Source of the DNA: an uncultured Nostocoides sp.
Lineage (GTDB): Bacteria; Actinomycetota; Actinomycetes; Actinomycetales; Dermatophilaceae
Assembly: GCA_937873315.1 (NCBI GenBank)
Contig: CALMQX010000036.1
Coordinates: 1 to 64,000, forward strand
DNA length: 64,000 nucleotides
Direction of reading: 5' to 3'
Part shown: positions 1 through 11,327 of the stretch, piece by piece
Numbering within the stretch: the first letter of the stretch is position 1
How the letters are laid out: each line of letters starts with the position of its first letter
Made by a program: the position numbers and the translations under genes
Notes under the pieces: generated by a model
The model's input: only the letters and a program-made list of their open reading frames with translations
The model's database searches: none
Told to the model about the DNA's origin: nothing

Positions 1-110
1 CTGGCGGGAGGCGGGGTGAGGATCCTGGCGGGAGGCGGGGTGAGGATCCTGGCGGGAGGCGGGGTGAGGATCCTGGCGGCAGGCGGGGTGAGGATCCTGA
101 CGGCAGGCGG
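1..110. repeat. 24-bp tandem repeat array, truncated by the window edge
   Basis: Four full head-to-tail copies of a 24-bp unit (1-24, 25-48, 49-72, 73-96) and a fifth partial copy to about 110. The first three are identical; the fourth and fifth carry substitutions, so the array decays towards the ppk2 gene. Each unit junction creates the palindrome AGGATCCT. There are no spacers, so it is not a CRISPR. It lies just after the ppk2 stop, and the total copy number is unknown because the array continues left of the window. Confidence 0.95.
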
Positions 111-121
111 CGCCCACCGAC

Positions 122-1018
122 TTAGTCGCCCGTGGTGTAACGGGCGCGGTTGACGATGGTCGGGTCGGGCGCGAAAACCACCTCAGGGTCCTTGCCGTCG
201 TAGTCGAACTGGTGCAGAAAGGCCCTCATGGCGTTGATCCGGCCACGCTTCTTGTCATTGGATTTGATGGTGATCCACGGCGCGTGGTTCTTGTCCGTAC
301 GCTGGAACATCGCCTCCTTGGCAGCCGTATAGGCCTCCCACCGATCGAGGCTCTCCAGGTCCATCGGCGAGAGCTTCCATCGCCGCACCGGGTCGAGCTG
401 GCGGATCGCAAAGCGCGTCCGCTGCTCATCCTGAGTCACCGAGAACCACAACTTGGTCACCGTTGTCCCGGACTCGACCAGCATCCGCTCAAAGGCCGGC
501 GCCTGCCGCATAAATACGTCATATTGATCGTCGGTGCAGAAGCCCATCACCCGTTCAACGCCCGCCCGGTTGTACCAACTGCGGTCAAAAAGCACGATCT
601 CCCCGGCCGTCGGCAGGTGCTGGATGTACCGCTGGAAGTACCACTGCCCCTGCTCGGTCGAACTGGGCTTGTTGAGCGCCACGACCCGAGCCGCACGAGG
701 GTTGAGGTGCTCGATGAATCGCTTGATCGTCCCGCCCTTGCCGGCCGCATCCCGCCCCTCAAACACCAGGACGTGCTTATGCCCCTCGTCCTGGCTCCAG
801 TACTGGAACTTGAGCAACTCGACTTGCAGGCGGTACTTCTCCTCCTCGTACTCGTCCCGGTCCATCAGCGCCTCATACGGATAGTCGTCCCGCCAGGTCT
901 CCACCGCACTGCCGTCGGGCGCAAGCAGAGTCGGGTCCTCGTCCTTGGCCCCGTGCACCGTGTACCCCTCGATCCGCAAGGCATCGATGTACTCGCGCAA
1001 GGCCATCTTCTGGGTCAT
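122..1018 (-). CDS. ppk2: Polyphosphate kinase 2 (PPK2)
   Basis: A 298-residue PPK2-family enzyme that transfers phosphate between polyphosphate and nucleotides in the cytoplasm. Seen: Walker A GRDAAGKGG at residues 88-96 and the Walker B/lid region FDRSWYNR at 144-151, followed by the family signature AGVERVMGFC. Length and single-domain layout fit class I PPK2, which usually makes GTP/ATP from polyphosphate or the reverse; the nucleotide preference cannot be read here. It is transcribed alone towards the tandem array at the left edge. The start is the first ATG of the frame, with an alternative at Met5. Confidence 0.95.
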   Translation of the reverse strand: MTQKMALREYIDALRIEGYTVHGAKDEDPTLLAPDGSAVETWRDDYPYEALMDRDEYEEEKYRLQVELLKFQYWSQDEGHKHVLVFEGRDAAGKGGTIKRFIEHLNPRAARVVALNKPSSTEQGQWYFQRYIQHLPTAGEIVLFDRSWYNRAGVERVMGFCTDDQYDVFMRQAPAFERMLVESGTTVTKLWFSVTQDEQRTRFAIRQLDPVRRWKLSPMDLESLDRWEAYTAAKEAMFQRTDKNHAPWITIKSNDKKRGRINAMRAFLHQFDYDGKDPEVVFAPDPTIVNRARYTTGD

Positions 1019-1103
1019 GGTCCATGTCTACTCTGCGCGCGAGCCCGGCAACAGAGCGGGGTGCCGGGTTCCGCGGGGCCAATCCGTGAGCGAGGATGGG
1101 CAC

Positions 1104-1634
1104 ATGAGTACCGAGCAGGTCCCCACCCCGAATGCGCGCCTGCTCGAGGCATTCTGGCTCGACGCCCGCGTACACGCCCGGCTCAATGAACTCTCCGCCT
1201 ACGGCGCCCGCAGCAGCCTTGACATCCTGCTGCCCCCCGCCGAATTCTTCGGCGGCACCCCGCAGGTAGCAACCGAGTTGGCAGACCTCATCGTGGCCGG
1301 TTCCAAGACCGCCACGGCCGGCGCCTTATGGGACTACCAGGCGGCCGGCGAGGAGTTGCCGCGTCCCGGGGATCTCACCATCGTCGTGGACGGGCTCGGG
1401 GAGCCGCGCGCCCTCATCGCCACGACGCAGGTTCGCACCGTCCCGTTCGACGAGGTGGATGCCGAACATGCCGCCGCCGAAGGCGAGGGCGACGGCTCCC
1501 TCGATCACTGGCGAAGCGTCCACCAAGAGTTCTTCACGGCGTATGCCGCACACGAGCACGGCTTTAGCCCCACGATGCCCGTGGTCCTGCAACGCTTCCG
1601 GGTGCTCTACTTCGCCGCGGCCGGGCGGGCGTGA
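1104..1634 (+). CDS. ASCH-domain protein
   Basis: A 176-residue protein. The central and C-terminal part has the ASCH pattern: GSKTATAGALWDY, then LPRPGDLTIVVDG and a segment ending GEGDGSLDHWRSVH. ASCH folds resemble PUA domains, and some members bind RNA or hydrolyse modified cytidines; the role here is unknown. The ATG at 1104 follows GAGG with suitable spacing; the open frame extends further upstream but overlaps ppk2 divergently. The last 28 bases overlap the convergent GNAT gene. Confidence 0.85.
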   Translation: MSTEQVPTPNARLLEAFWLDARVHARLNELSAYGARSSLDILLPPAEFFGGTPQVATELADLIVAGSKTATAGALWDYQAAGEELPRPGDLTIVVDGLGEPRALIATTQVRTVPFDEVDAEHAAAEGEGDGSLDHWRSVHQEFFTAYAAHEHGFSPTMPVVLQRFRVLYFAAAGRA

Positions 1635-1909
1635 AGCAGGTCGCGGTACTCCGGGTTGCGCTGGATCCACTGACGCACGAACCAACAGGACGGCACCACC
1701 GCCTCCGTTCGGGAGGCCCGCACATCGTCAAGTGCCGCCCGGACCAGGGCACCGCCAACGCCTAGCCCCTCGTATGCCGGGTTCACCAGCGTGTGTGTCA
1801 TCGCGATCCGGCCCTCACCGAGTCGGTACTCCAGGACCCCCACGTGGGCATCCCCGGACCAGGCCTCAAACCGCGAGCGCTCCACCGAATGCCTGACCTC
1901 GATCTGCAT
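1607..1909 (-). CDS. Small GNAT-type N-acetyltransferase (COG2388-like)
   Basis: A 100-residue single-domain acetyltransferase of the short YjdJ-like type. It has an N-terminal beta meander, the acetyl-CoA loop NPAYEGLGVGGALV, and a C-terminal segment with a conserved Cys-Trp/Phe pair followed by WIQRNPEYRDLL. The same layout recurs in the gene at 60671-60973, so the window carries two paralogues. Substrate unknown. It overlaps the ASCH gene tail to tail by 28 bp, so the two 3' ends share sequence. Confidence 0.85.
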   Translation of the reverse strand: MQIEVRHSVERSRFEAWSGDAHVGVLEYRLGEGRIAMTHTLVNPAYEGLGVGGALVRAALDDVRASRTEAVVPSCWFVRQWIQRNPEYRDLLHARPAAAK

Positions 1910-1954
1910 GCCCAGACTCTCTCATGGTCCTAAGGGGAGACTGGGGCCGCCGAC

Positions 1955-2779
1955 ATGATGTTGACTGGACCCATGAATGGACCCTCCCGGATCACCCGTG
2001 CCGGGCTCGCCTCGCCGGCCCGCGCGGCCATTGGGACGACGCTGGCGGGCAGTGCCCTCAGTGCGCTGTCAAAGGCGCCCGCACAGGTGGCCGGACTCTT
2101 CCACCGCCGCTTCCCCACGGTGGCGGTGACCGGGATGACGGGCGTGGGCAAGACCCAACTCGCGGACCGCCTCTCGCGGCATACGCCCGCCCCCGGCACG
2201 CAGGAGGTCGGCTCGGCGGTGATGGAGCGCCGGACTCGACGCTCGGCCCAGGGTCGCGGATTCCGCTTCCGGGTCGTCCCCGGCGACAACGCCGCCACCC
2301 GGCTCGGCGCGCTCGACGACGTCTTCCACGACGAGCCTGTCGACGGCATTCTGCACGTGGTCGCCTATGGCCATGCCACCCCACGTCGCGCAGCCGGGAT
2401 CACCGGATCGGCAGTGGCCACCCCGGAAGCACAGCGGGAGGCCGAGCTTGAAGACTGGGCCATCACCGCCCACCGGATCGCCGCCATGGCCGTGCGTCGA
2501 GACAAGCCGGTCTGGCTCATCATCTGCGTGACCAAGGCAGACCTCTTCCCCGATCAGGTGGAAGATGCCGTTCGCTACTACTCACCGGGCAGCGGCACGC
2601 CCTTCGGTGACAAGGTGGATGAATTGCGGGCCCTAGCTGGCGGTGCGCGGCTCTCGATCGACGTGCTGCCGGTGTGCTCAATCGGAGGACCCAAGGGGAG
2701 CCCCATGTCGGAGAAGCGGTGCTCGGAGTTGCTGACGGCAGTGGAGAACCGGATGAGCCAACTGAGCGGACACCACTGA
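1955..2779 (+). CDS. P-loop GTPase-like protein of unknown function
   Basis: A 274-residue protein. Seen: a basic Ala-rich N-terminus, a P-loop GMTGVGKT at residues 60-67 preceded by a hydrophobic strand, and a late CVTKAD motif matching the G4 (N/T)KxD guanine-specificity element. This suggests a TRAFAC-class GTPase domain; a DxxG-type G3 is not clear. No membrane segment is convincing. Tandem ATG codons at 1955 and 1958 make the exact start uncertain. It overlaps the next gene by one base (TGATG), so they are probably co-transcribed. Function not recognised. Confidence 0.75.
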   Translation: MMLTGPMNGPSRITRAGLASPARAAIGTTLAGSALSALSKAPAQVAGLFHRRFPTVAVTGMTGVGKTQLADRLSRHTPAPGTQEVGSAVMERRTRRSAQGRGFRFRVVPGDNAATRLGALDDVFHDEPVDGILHVVAYGHATPRRAAGITGSAVATPEAQREAELEDWAITAHRIAAMAVRRDKPVWLIICVTKADLFPDQVEDAVRYYSPGSGTPFGDKVDELRALAGGARLSIDVLPVCSIGGPKGSPMSEKRCSELLTAVENRMSQLSGHH

Positions 2780-3671
2780 TGGGATGGACAACCAGCGACC
2801 TCATCGACCTCACCGGGCGACGGGTAGTCGTCACGGGCGCCAACACCGGCCTCGGCGCAGCGGCGGCGACCGCCCTGGCGAGCCGGGGCGCCGACGTCAC
2901 GCTGGCGGTCCGCACCCCGCAGCGCGCCGAGGGTGTGCTCGCAGACATCCAGCGCAGCGGCGGACACGCCCGCATCGAGCAGCTCGACCTGGCGTCCCTG
3001 GACTCGATTCGCGCCTTCGCCAGCCGGATCGACGGCCCCATCGATCTCCTGCTCAATAACGCGGGTGTGATGGCCCCCCGCCAGCACGGACGGACCGTCG
3101 ATGGCTTCGAGACCCAGTTCGGAACCAACCATTTGGGCCATTTCGCGCTGACCGGACTGCTCATGCCCCGGCTCTTGGACGCCGAATCTCCACGCGTGAC
3201 CACGGTCGCCTCTATCGCTCATCAGCGGGGCGACGGTGGTGTCCTCGCGGGCAACCCTCCCGAGGGCTACTCCCCGCAGAAGTCCTACGGCCAGTCCAAA
3301 CTCGCCAACTTGCTCTTCGCCCAGGAGTTGCACCGGCGCGCGAGCGCAGCCAGCTCGCGCCTGACCTCGACGGCCGCACACCCGGGGGTGTCCAACACCG
3401 AGCTGCTCACCCGTTCCGAGGGCATGGGTGCCATGTGGGTAGTGCGCACCCTGGGGCCGAGCGTCATGGGGCTTTTCGTCCCCGGCCCGGAGCGGTCGTG
3501 TGAGTCACTGCTGTATGCCGCGACCGTCGGCTCCCCCGGCAGTTACACCGGCCCCAAGGGACCCGCCGAAGTTCGCGGCGCCCCGGGGCCGGCCCGGCTC
3601 TCGCGATACGCCAAGGACGAGCAGTTGGCGCAAGCGCTCTGGACGCGCAGCGAGGAACTCACTGGCGTGCG

Positions 3672-3690
<19 letters not shown>
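2779..3690 (+). CDS. Short-chain dehydrogenase/reductase (SDR)
   Basis: A 303-residue classical-extended SDR, probably an NADP(H)-dependent oxidoreductase of the retinol-dehydrogenase/WW-oxidoreductase-like kind. Seen: TGANTGLG (19-26) for cofactor binding, NNAGVM, and the catalytic YxxxK in SYGQSKLAN. Substrate unknown. The start ATG at 2779 overlaps the TGA of the GTPase-like gene, which selects it over upstream in-frame starts. It ends convergently against the UvrA-like gene, overlapping it by 19 bp. Confidence 0.9.
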
Positions 3691-6034
<2,344 letters not shown>

Positions 6035-6035
<1 letters not shown>

Positions 6036-7390
6036 TATTGCCTGGGGGTGTGCGCAGCCAGCCGGTCATGATCACCGGTGATGGTCCGGGTGGCCAGCCA
6101 GGCCGCCACCGCCGCTAGCGCGAAGCTGGCCGGAATGATGATGAGCAGGCTCGCGTGCAGGCCCACCGCTTCAGGCGCCACCCCGCCGGGCAGCGGTCCA
6201 GGGTGCTCGCGCGCGGACCGGCTCAATCGATCCGATAGCCCGCCCGCCAGCAGCGGCCCCAGGGACCCACCCAGCAGATAGGTCGCCCCCAAATAGACCG
6301 CCACCGCGGTGGCGCGCAGCGCGGCGGGCACGACATCGGAGAGCGCCGCAAGCACCGCGACCCCCATGAAGGCCCCGGTGAACCACCCGGCCGCAAGCCA
6401 GGCCAGGAAGAGCGCGCTGCCGCCGGGCGGCTGGAGCAGGGCAAGCCAGGCCAGGGGCATGGCGAGGGTGGCACCCGTGGCGCCCACGACAAGCCGGCGA
6501 CGCAGCGAATGCCGTGCCGCCCAGTCCAAGAGCACGCCAGCCGTGGGATAGGCCAGCAGGCCGGCGGCCCCAAGGACCAGACCGGCGCCCAGCGATGCCC
6601 GCGACAGCGGCATACCGAACCACCGCTGGAGCAGCGGGACCAGGAAGGTGGCGCCCGCGTAATTCGCGATCTGGGTCCCGATGCCCGCCAGGATCAGCCA
6701 ACGCAGTGTGCGGATGCGGATCAGATGACGCAGCGGCTGGGCGATCCGTTCGCTGGCGACCTGGCCGATGTGCGGCGGCTCTGGCATGAACCACAAGAGG
6801 ATGGCCAGCCCCAGTCCCGGGACGGCGGCGACCACGAAGGGCCAGCGCCAGGATCCGGTGCGCTCGACGATGGGGCCGACGGTCAGGTAGGCCAGCAGCA
6901 ACCCGACCGGGAGCGCGATCTGGAAGATGCTCACCGCGCGGGCCCGGCGATGCGTGGGCCAGGTGTCGAAGATGAGCGCGTTCGCTGAAGGCGCATATGA
7001 CGCCTCGCCGATGCCGACTCCGAGCCGGAAGAGCAGCAGCGAAGCGAAACTCCACGCTCCCCCGGAGAGGGCGGTGAACACACTCCAGAGCAGGAGCCCG
7101 GCCGCCATGACTTTGCGCCGGGAACCCGCGTCGGCCAGCCGCCCGAGCAAGACCCCGGCAATGGCATACACGACGATGAAGGCCGAACTCAGCACACCCA
7201 CCTGCGAGTCGGTCAGGCCGAACTCCAGGCGCACCGGCTCGACCACGACCGCAGGAATGGCCCGGTCATAGAAGTTCAGGACGTTGGCGACCGTGAGCAG
7301 CGCGAGGATGCGGCCGGCGTATGCCGCCGGAGCCACGGGGGTCGTTGGTGTCGCAGGTGTCGCGGGGGGCTCCGGGGGCGGGGCGGTCAC
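6035..7390 (-). CDS. MFS transporter, spinster-like
   Basis: A 451-residue major facilitator with about 12 membrane helices after a Pro/Thr-rich cytoplasmic N-terminus. The first helix and loop (NVLNFYDRAIP) and the motif GRLADAGSRRKV between helices 2 and 3 are typical of spinster-type MFS members that export lipids or hydrophobic compounds. It overlaps patatin upstream by ATGA (7387-7390) and the UvrA-like gene downstream by one base, forming a three-gene unit. With a UvrA-like partner, drug or toxic-lipid export is a reasonable inference, but the substrate is unknown. Confidence 0.85.
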
Positions 7391-8343
7391 CGGCCCGGCC
7401 GATCGGGGGCGATCACGCTCAAGGCCGTCGTCATCGCGGCGCGGCCGACCGAGACTGCCAATCGTTGGGTCTCCCCCGAACGCCCCACGATGGAGATGCC
7501 CGGCGTGCCCTTGGGCGGCGCGACCTGCAGCACCCGCGGGTCGGTGGCGAGGATGTGTTCTTCCTCGAGAACGCGCTCATGACGGGACACCCAGGCGGTC
7601 ACCGCTCCCGGGGCATGACGGACCATCCAGGAGTGCACGAGGCGCTGCTCCATGGCCGAGGGCGGCGCGGGGTCCGGGCGGGGCGGCTGGGTGCGGATCG
7701 CCAGGACGTGGGTGGCGCCTTGGGCCAGCGCCGTACGGATCGGTACGTTCTCGGCCACCCCGGCATCGATGAAGGTCCGCCCGGCCATGGTCACCGGCTT
7801 GCCGCCGATCAGCGGGATCCGGGTGCTGGCCCGCAGGGCGTCCTTGAGCGAGGCGCGGTCGTGGATCAATGGCGCGAGATCCACCGAATCCCCCGTGGTT
7901 GTCTCGGTAGCCATCGGGTGAAACTCGACATCACTGGCCAGGATCTCTTCAAAGCCCATGGGCGTGATGTCCTCATAGACGTGGTCAACCAGCACATCGG
8001 TATCCACCATGGGCTGACCTCGCAGTGCCCGGCGCGGCTCGATCACGGCATTCATCGACTCCGGGATCCACCAGCCGTGCACGCTCTCCCGGGCCCGTCC
8101 GCAGAGGAACCAGGCGCCATTGAGGGCCCCGGCTGAGCTGCCATACACCGCATCAAAGACCGGCAGCAGCCCGCGCGCCTCGAGCGCGCAGATCATCCCG
8201 CCGCCATAGGCCGCGCGTGAACTGCCACCTTCGAGGACGAGCGCAAGTCGGGCGCCATCGGTGCGCTCCAGCGGTAGGCTCACGGCCGCCTCGCGCGCCA
8301 GGATCAGCTCCACGACCGTGTGAAGGGCGTCCGCAGGCTTCAT
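7387..8343 (-). CDS. Patatin-like phospholipase
   Basis: A 318-residue patatin-family acyl hydrolase (Ser-Asp dyad). Seen: the oxyanion-hole strand LVLEGGSSRAAYGGG, the nucleophile elbow GSSAG, and the dyad region FIDAGVAENVPI. The last carries DAG rather than the usual DGG/DGA and still supplies the Asp. No signal peptide, so probably cytoplasmic or membrane-associated. First gene of the patatin-MFS-UvrA-like unit; its stop overlaps the MFS start. A hairpin ends the upstream gene and separates this promoter. Confidence 0.9.
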   Translation of the reverse strand: MKPADALHTVVELILAREAAVSLPLERTDGARLALVLEGGSSRAAYGGGMICALEARGLLPVFDAVYGSSAGALNGAWFLCGRARESVHGWWIPESMNAVIEPRRALRGQPMVDTDVLVDHVYEDITPMGFEEILASDVEFHPMATETTTGDSVDLAPLIHDRASLKDALRASTRIPLIGGKPVTMAGRTFIDAGVAENVPIRTALAQGATHVLAIRTQPPRPDPAPPSAMEQRLVHSWMVRHAPGAVTAWVSRHERVLEEEHILATDPRVLQVAPPKGTPGISIVGRSGETQRLAVSVGRAAMTTALSVIAPDRPGR

Positions 8344-8371
8344 GCGTCCATTATCCGCTGGCGGGCCAGCA

Positions 8372-8414
8372 CCAGATCGGCCCCCCAGCAGAATCCGCTG
8401 GAGGGCCGATCTGG
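8372..8414 (-). terminator. Hairpin after the sigma/anti-sigma pair
   Basis: Inverted repeat with arms 8372-8389 and 8397-8414: 17 of 18 positions pair, loop AGAATCC. It begins 8 bases past the stop of the 8422-9069 gene and lies in the 5' region of the patatin gene. No T-run follows, which is common for actinobacterial hairpin terminators. Confidence 0.75.
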
Positions 8415-8421
8415 CACGACA

Positions 8422-9069
8422 TCAGGCGGGCGGCGAGACCGCGCTCGAGGCGACATCATCCGGCGCCGTTCCCGGCGCTGGATCGATCGTCAGGGTGGAT
8501 GGCACTGGGGTACAGACGCCCACCGGCCCGTCGGCGACCCCGGTCCGCACGGTCCACGTGTTCGCATCCGGCCAGACTGATTCGAGCACCAGGGTCTGAT
8601 CCGAACCGACCATCGACTGAGGCACCGTGATCGTCCATCCGACCTGGCTACCACTACCGGTGGAGCCCGCTTCGAAGCGGAAGGAGGTCGAGGACGACGC
8701 CGAGTCCGTGTACCGGCCATCAGCGCATTGCATGCCATGAGCCGGATACGTGACATTGGCGCGGATCCCTCGGGCCGCCAGATCACGAACCAGATCATCT
8801 GGATCGGCCAGACGGTGAATGGTCACCGTCACATCCCCATGGCCATCGACGTCGACGGCATATGCCGGCGTGCCACCTCCGGGAGCCAGCAGCAAGGCCG
8901 TGGTGCCGACGCCGACGACCCCAGCCGCAGCCGCCCAGCGCAGGGGGCGGCTGCGCCGACGCCTGGGAGCGGCGACTGCGCCGCGATCGGTGACGACGGC
9001 GCGCAGTTCATGGAGCAAAGCGCTTTCAAAATGATCCAACGGGTGTTGGTCCGTTGTGGGAGTACTCAT
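8422..9069 (-). CDS. Membrane-anchored partner of the ECF sigma factor (putative anti-sigma)
   Basis: A 215-residue protein: about 40 charged N-terminal residues (with RRRR before the membrane), one membrane helix near 45-65 (WAAAAGVVGVGTTALLL), and an extracytoplasmic domain of roughly 145 residues rich in beta-type sequence. ATGA overlap with the ECF gene and this topology match a transmembrane anti-sigma factor. However, no zinc-binding HxxxCxxC motif is present in the N-terminal part, so it is not a ZAS-type anti-sigma. The extracytoplasmic part has two Cys that could form a disulfide. Role inferred from context. Confidence 0.7.
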   Translation of the reverse strand: MSTPTTDQHPLDHFESALLHELRAVVTDRGAVAAPRRRRSRPLRWAAAAGVVGVGTTALLLAPGGGTPAYAVDVDGHGDVTVTIHRLADPDDLVRDLAARGIRANVTYPAHGMQCADGRYTDSASSSTSFRFEAGSTGSGSQVGWTITVPQSMVGSDQTLVLESVWPDANTWTVRTGVADGPVGVCTPVPSTLTIDPAPGTAPDDVASSAVSPPA

Positions 9070-9626
9070 GAGTGGACCTCCAAGGCGGTCACGAGAGGAT
9101 GGGTGGTGAGCTGGCGCCGAGCCCGGTGTAGCCGGACCCGCGCGGTACCCGGCTTCACCCCCAGCACCTGGGCCGCGTCAGCCACGGTCAGGCCGTCCAG
9201 CGCGATGAGCTCGATCAAGGCTCGGTCGGCTTCGGGCAGGGTCGAGAGTGCGCGATAGAGGGCACGGGCATCCTGGTGAGCGGCCAGGCGGTCTTCGACG
9301 GTGGCTAGGGAATCGGCGTCCAAGAGGGCCTGACCGCTAATCCGGTTCAGGAGGTTCACATTGCGCGCTCCCCGTCGGGCGTGCTCAGCAACGACATGGC
9401 GCGCAATGCCAAAGAGCCACCCGATCGGGCTGCCGCGCTCGGGGCGATATCGACCGGCGGCGGCGATGGCAGCAAGGAAGACATCGGCCGTGAGGTCAGC
9501 CGCATCATGCGGGGAGGCCGTGCGTCGCGCGATGAAGCGCTGCACCGCATCGAGGTGCTCACGGTAGAACGCCTCGAAGGCCTCCGGGTCGGAGCCGATT
9601 CGGCCGATCGGATGGTGTTCGCTCAT
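9066..9626 (-). CDS. ECF-type RNA polymerase sigma factor
   Basis: A 186-residue extracytoplasmic-function sigma factor. Region 2 (FEAFYREHLDAVQRFI, DLTADVFLAA, WLFGIARHVVAEHAR) binds core and the -10 element. Region 4 (LPEADRALIELIALDGLTV, then GVKPGTARVRLHRARR) carries the -35 helix-turn-helix. There is no extra C-terminal domain. It overlaps the membrane partner gene by four bases, the usual sigma/anti-sigma arrangement. The inducing signal is unknown. The gap upstream holds a long inverted repeat shared with the divergent aminotransferase gene. Confidence 0.92.
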   Translation of the reverse strand: MSEHHPIGRIGSDPEAFEAFYREHLDAVQRFIARRTASPHDAADLTADVFLAAIAAAGRYRPERGSPIGWLFGIARHVVAEHARRGARNVNLLNRISGQALLDADSLATVEDRLAAHQDARALYRALSTLPEADRALIELIALDGLTVADAAQVLGVKPGTARVRLHRARRQLTTHPLVTALEVHS

Positions 9627-9727
9627 GCCTGTACTTCGCCCCCCGGCCCACGATCGTTACACCGTCAGTGCGGACCAGGGTAGGCGCCACCAGAAGGGCT
9701 GCCCGTGTTGCCAGGTCCCACGCCTCC

Positions 9728-9820
9728 CACTTTTCCTCTGCTTGGTGACCACAACGGGCGACGGCATACGAACTTACGTATGCCGTCGCCCGTTGTGGTG
9801 TCTAAGCAGAAGAAAAGAGG
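9728..9820. repeat. Long inverted repeat (hairpin) containing paired GTATGCCG octamers
   Basis: Perfect 23-bp arms at 9748-9770 and 9777-9799 separated by a 6-base loop. Imperfect pairing continues outward (TTTTCCTCTGCTT against AAGCAGAAGAAAA), giving a stem of about 45 bp. Each inner arm ends in the octamer (CGGCATAC at 9762, GTATGCCG at 9778). It sits between the divergent sigma-factor and aminotransferase genes, where a terminator is not required. It could be a miniature inverted-repeat element or a regulatory RNA hairpin; I see no clear target-site duplication. Confidence 0.85.
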
Positions 9821-9919
9821 GGCAAGGTGTGGATTCCGCTGGATCACAGACTCCGGTACTCTGAGTTCGACACAATCCAGCCTCACGGCATACGAAATCC
9901 GCACAAGGAGCACACACCG

Positions 9920-11323
9920 ATGAGCAGCACCTGGCCGAACCACGACCCCGCCACCCGGCGGTGGCTGCCCGCAAGCTCGACCCCGATCGACCAGGACCGG
10001 GTGACCGCGCTGCTGGCCAAGGAGTGGGAGCGTTTCAACACCCAGACCCCCGCCAGCGGTGAGCACAATGCGCACGCGAGCAAGCACCTGCCCCTGGGCG
10101 TGACCAGCTCCTTCCAGCACTGGGACCCGTACCCCGTATCGATCGCCTCCGCGCGCGGCGCCTGGCTGACCGATGTCGACGGCCGCCGCCTGCTCGACCT
10201 CTCCATGGGTTTCGGCGCGATGCTCGTTGGTCACCTCAACCCCGTTGTGGTCGACCACGTGCAGCACGCGCTGGCCGAGGTCGGGACGCTCTTCGTCACC
10301 CCCTCGCCGGTCTCGACCGAGATGGCGGAGCGTTTCTGCGAGCGCTTCGGGCTGGACATGTTGCGCTTCACCCAGTCCGGCACCGAGTCGCTGATGTATG
10401 CCGTGCGCGCCGCCCGCGCGTACACCGAGCGCAAGGCGATCGTGAAGATCGAGGGTGGCTACCACGGTGGCTATGACGCCCTGCAGGTCTCGGTCAAGCC
10501 CGCCCTGGCCGACATTGGTCCGGCCGAGAACCCCACGCCCGATGTGCCCTTCGACGTTGAGGCCGGCACGGTCTACGTGACCCCCTACAACAACCTCGAG
10601 CACCTCAGCGGCATCCTGCGCGACCACGGCAAGGACATTGCCGCCGTCGTCATGGAGCCGGTCATCGAGAACCTCGCCATCGTCGTGCCGGACGAGGGCT
10701 ACCTCGCCGGCGTGCGCGCCCTGTGCGACCAGCACGGCGTCCTGCTCATCTTCGATGAGGTCAAGACGGGCCTCACCGCGGGCTACGCCGGCGCCTCGCA
10801 GCGCCTCGGCGTTCAGCCCGACCTGGTCACCATGGCCAAGTCCATCGGCGGTGGCCTCCCGCTGGCCCTCTTCGGCGGCAAGCGCCACATCATGGAGGTC
10901 GTCGTGGACGGCCGGATGGCCCACTTCGGGACCTACAACGGCAACCCGCTCGTGATGGCCGCGGCCAAGGCCGTCGACGAGATCTGCACCCACGAGGCGA
11001 TGGACAACGCCGAGGCGATCAACGTCCGCACGCTGGACGAGGTGGACAAGATCATCACCGAGTTCGAGCTCCCGGCGCACACGGTTGCCCTGGGCGTCAA
11101 GGGCTGCATCACCTGGTCCACCACGCCGGTTCGCAACTACCGCGACTACAAGGCGACCGACTTCCACGTGGCCGAGCTCTCGTGGCTGTGGGGCGTCAAC
11201 CGCGGCATCCTGACCCCGCCCGGACTGGACGAGCAGTGGCTGGTCTCGCTGGCCCACCAGGACCACGAGATGGAGCAGTTGGTCGAGGACTTCCGCGAGT
11301 TGGCGACCGCCCTGCGCGGCTGA
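9920..11323 (+). CDS. Class-III PLP aminotransferase (glutamate-1-semialdehyde-aminomutase-like)
   Basis: A 467-residue fold-type I aminotransferase. Seen: SGTESLMYAVRAARA, the PLP-binding Asp in IFDEVKTG (Asp279), and the Schiff-base Lys in MAKSIGGGLP (Lys307). It resembles HemL and omega-aminotransferases that act on beta/gamma-amino acids, but it is remote from the hem genes and differs from HemL motifs, so I do not call it hemL. ATG 9920 follows AAGGAG at nine bases. Codon use looks strongly optimised (almost all third positions G/C), suggesting high expression. It lies downstream of the 9728-9820 hairpin and ends 4 bp from xth. Confidence 0.85.
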   Translation: MSSTWPNHDPATRRWLPASSTPIDQDRVTALLAKEWERFNTQTPASGEHNAHASKHLPLGVTSSFQHWDPYPVSIASARGAWLTDVDGRRLLDLSMGFGAMLVGHLNPVVVDHVQHALAEVGTLFVTPSPVSTEMAERFCERFGLDMLRFTQSGTESLMYAVRAARAYTERKAIVKIEGGYHGGYDALQVSVKPALADIGPAENPTPDVPFDVEAGTVYVTPYNNLEHLSGILRDHGKDIAAVVMEPVIENLAIVVPDEGYLAGVRALCDQHGVLLIFDEVKTGLTAGYAGASQRLGVQPDLVTMAKSIGGGLPLALFGGKRHIMEVVVDGRMAHFGTYNGNPLVMAAAKAVDEICTHEAMDNAEAINVRTLDEVDKIITEFELPAHTVALGVKGCITWSTTPVRNYRDYKATDFHVAELSWLWGVNRGILTPPGLDEQWLVSLAHQDHEMEQLVEDFRELATALRG

Positions 11324-11327
11324 CCTC

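Noticed and set aside
1..110. CRISPR array at the left edge.
   Set aside because: The 24-bp units are directly adjacent with no spacers, so it is a plain tandem repeat.
9920..11323. Calling the class-III aminotransferase hemL to complete heme synthesis.
   Set aside because: It is not in the hem operon and its active-site motifs (IFDEVKTG, MAKSIGGG) fit general class-III aminotransferases as well as HemL.
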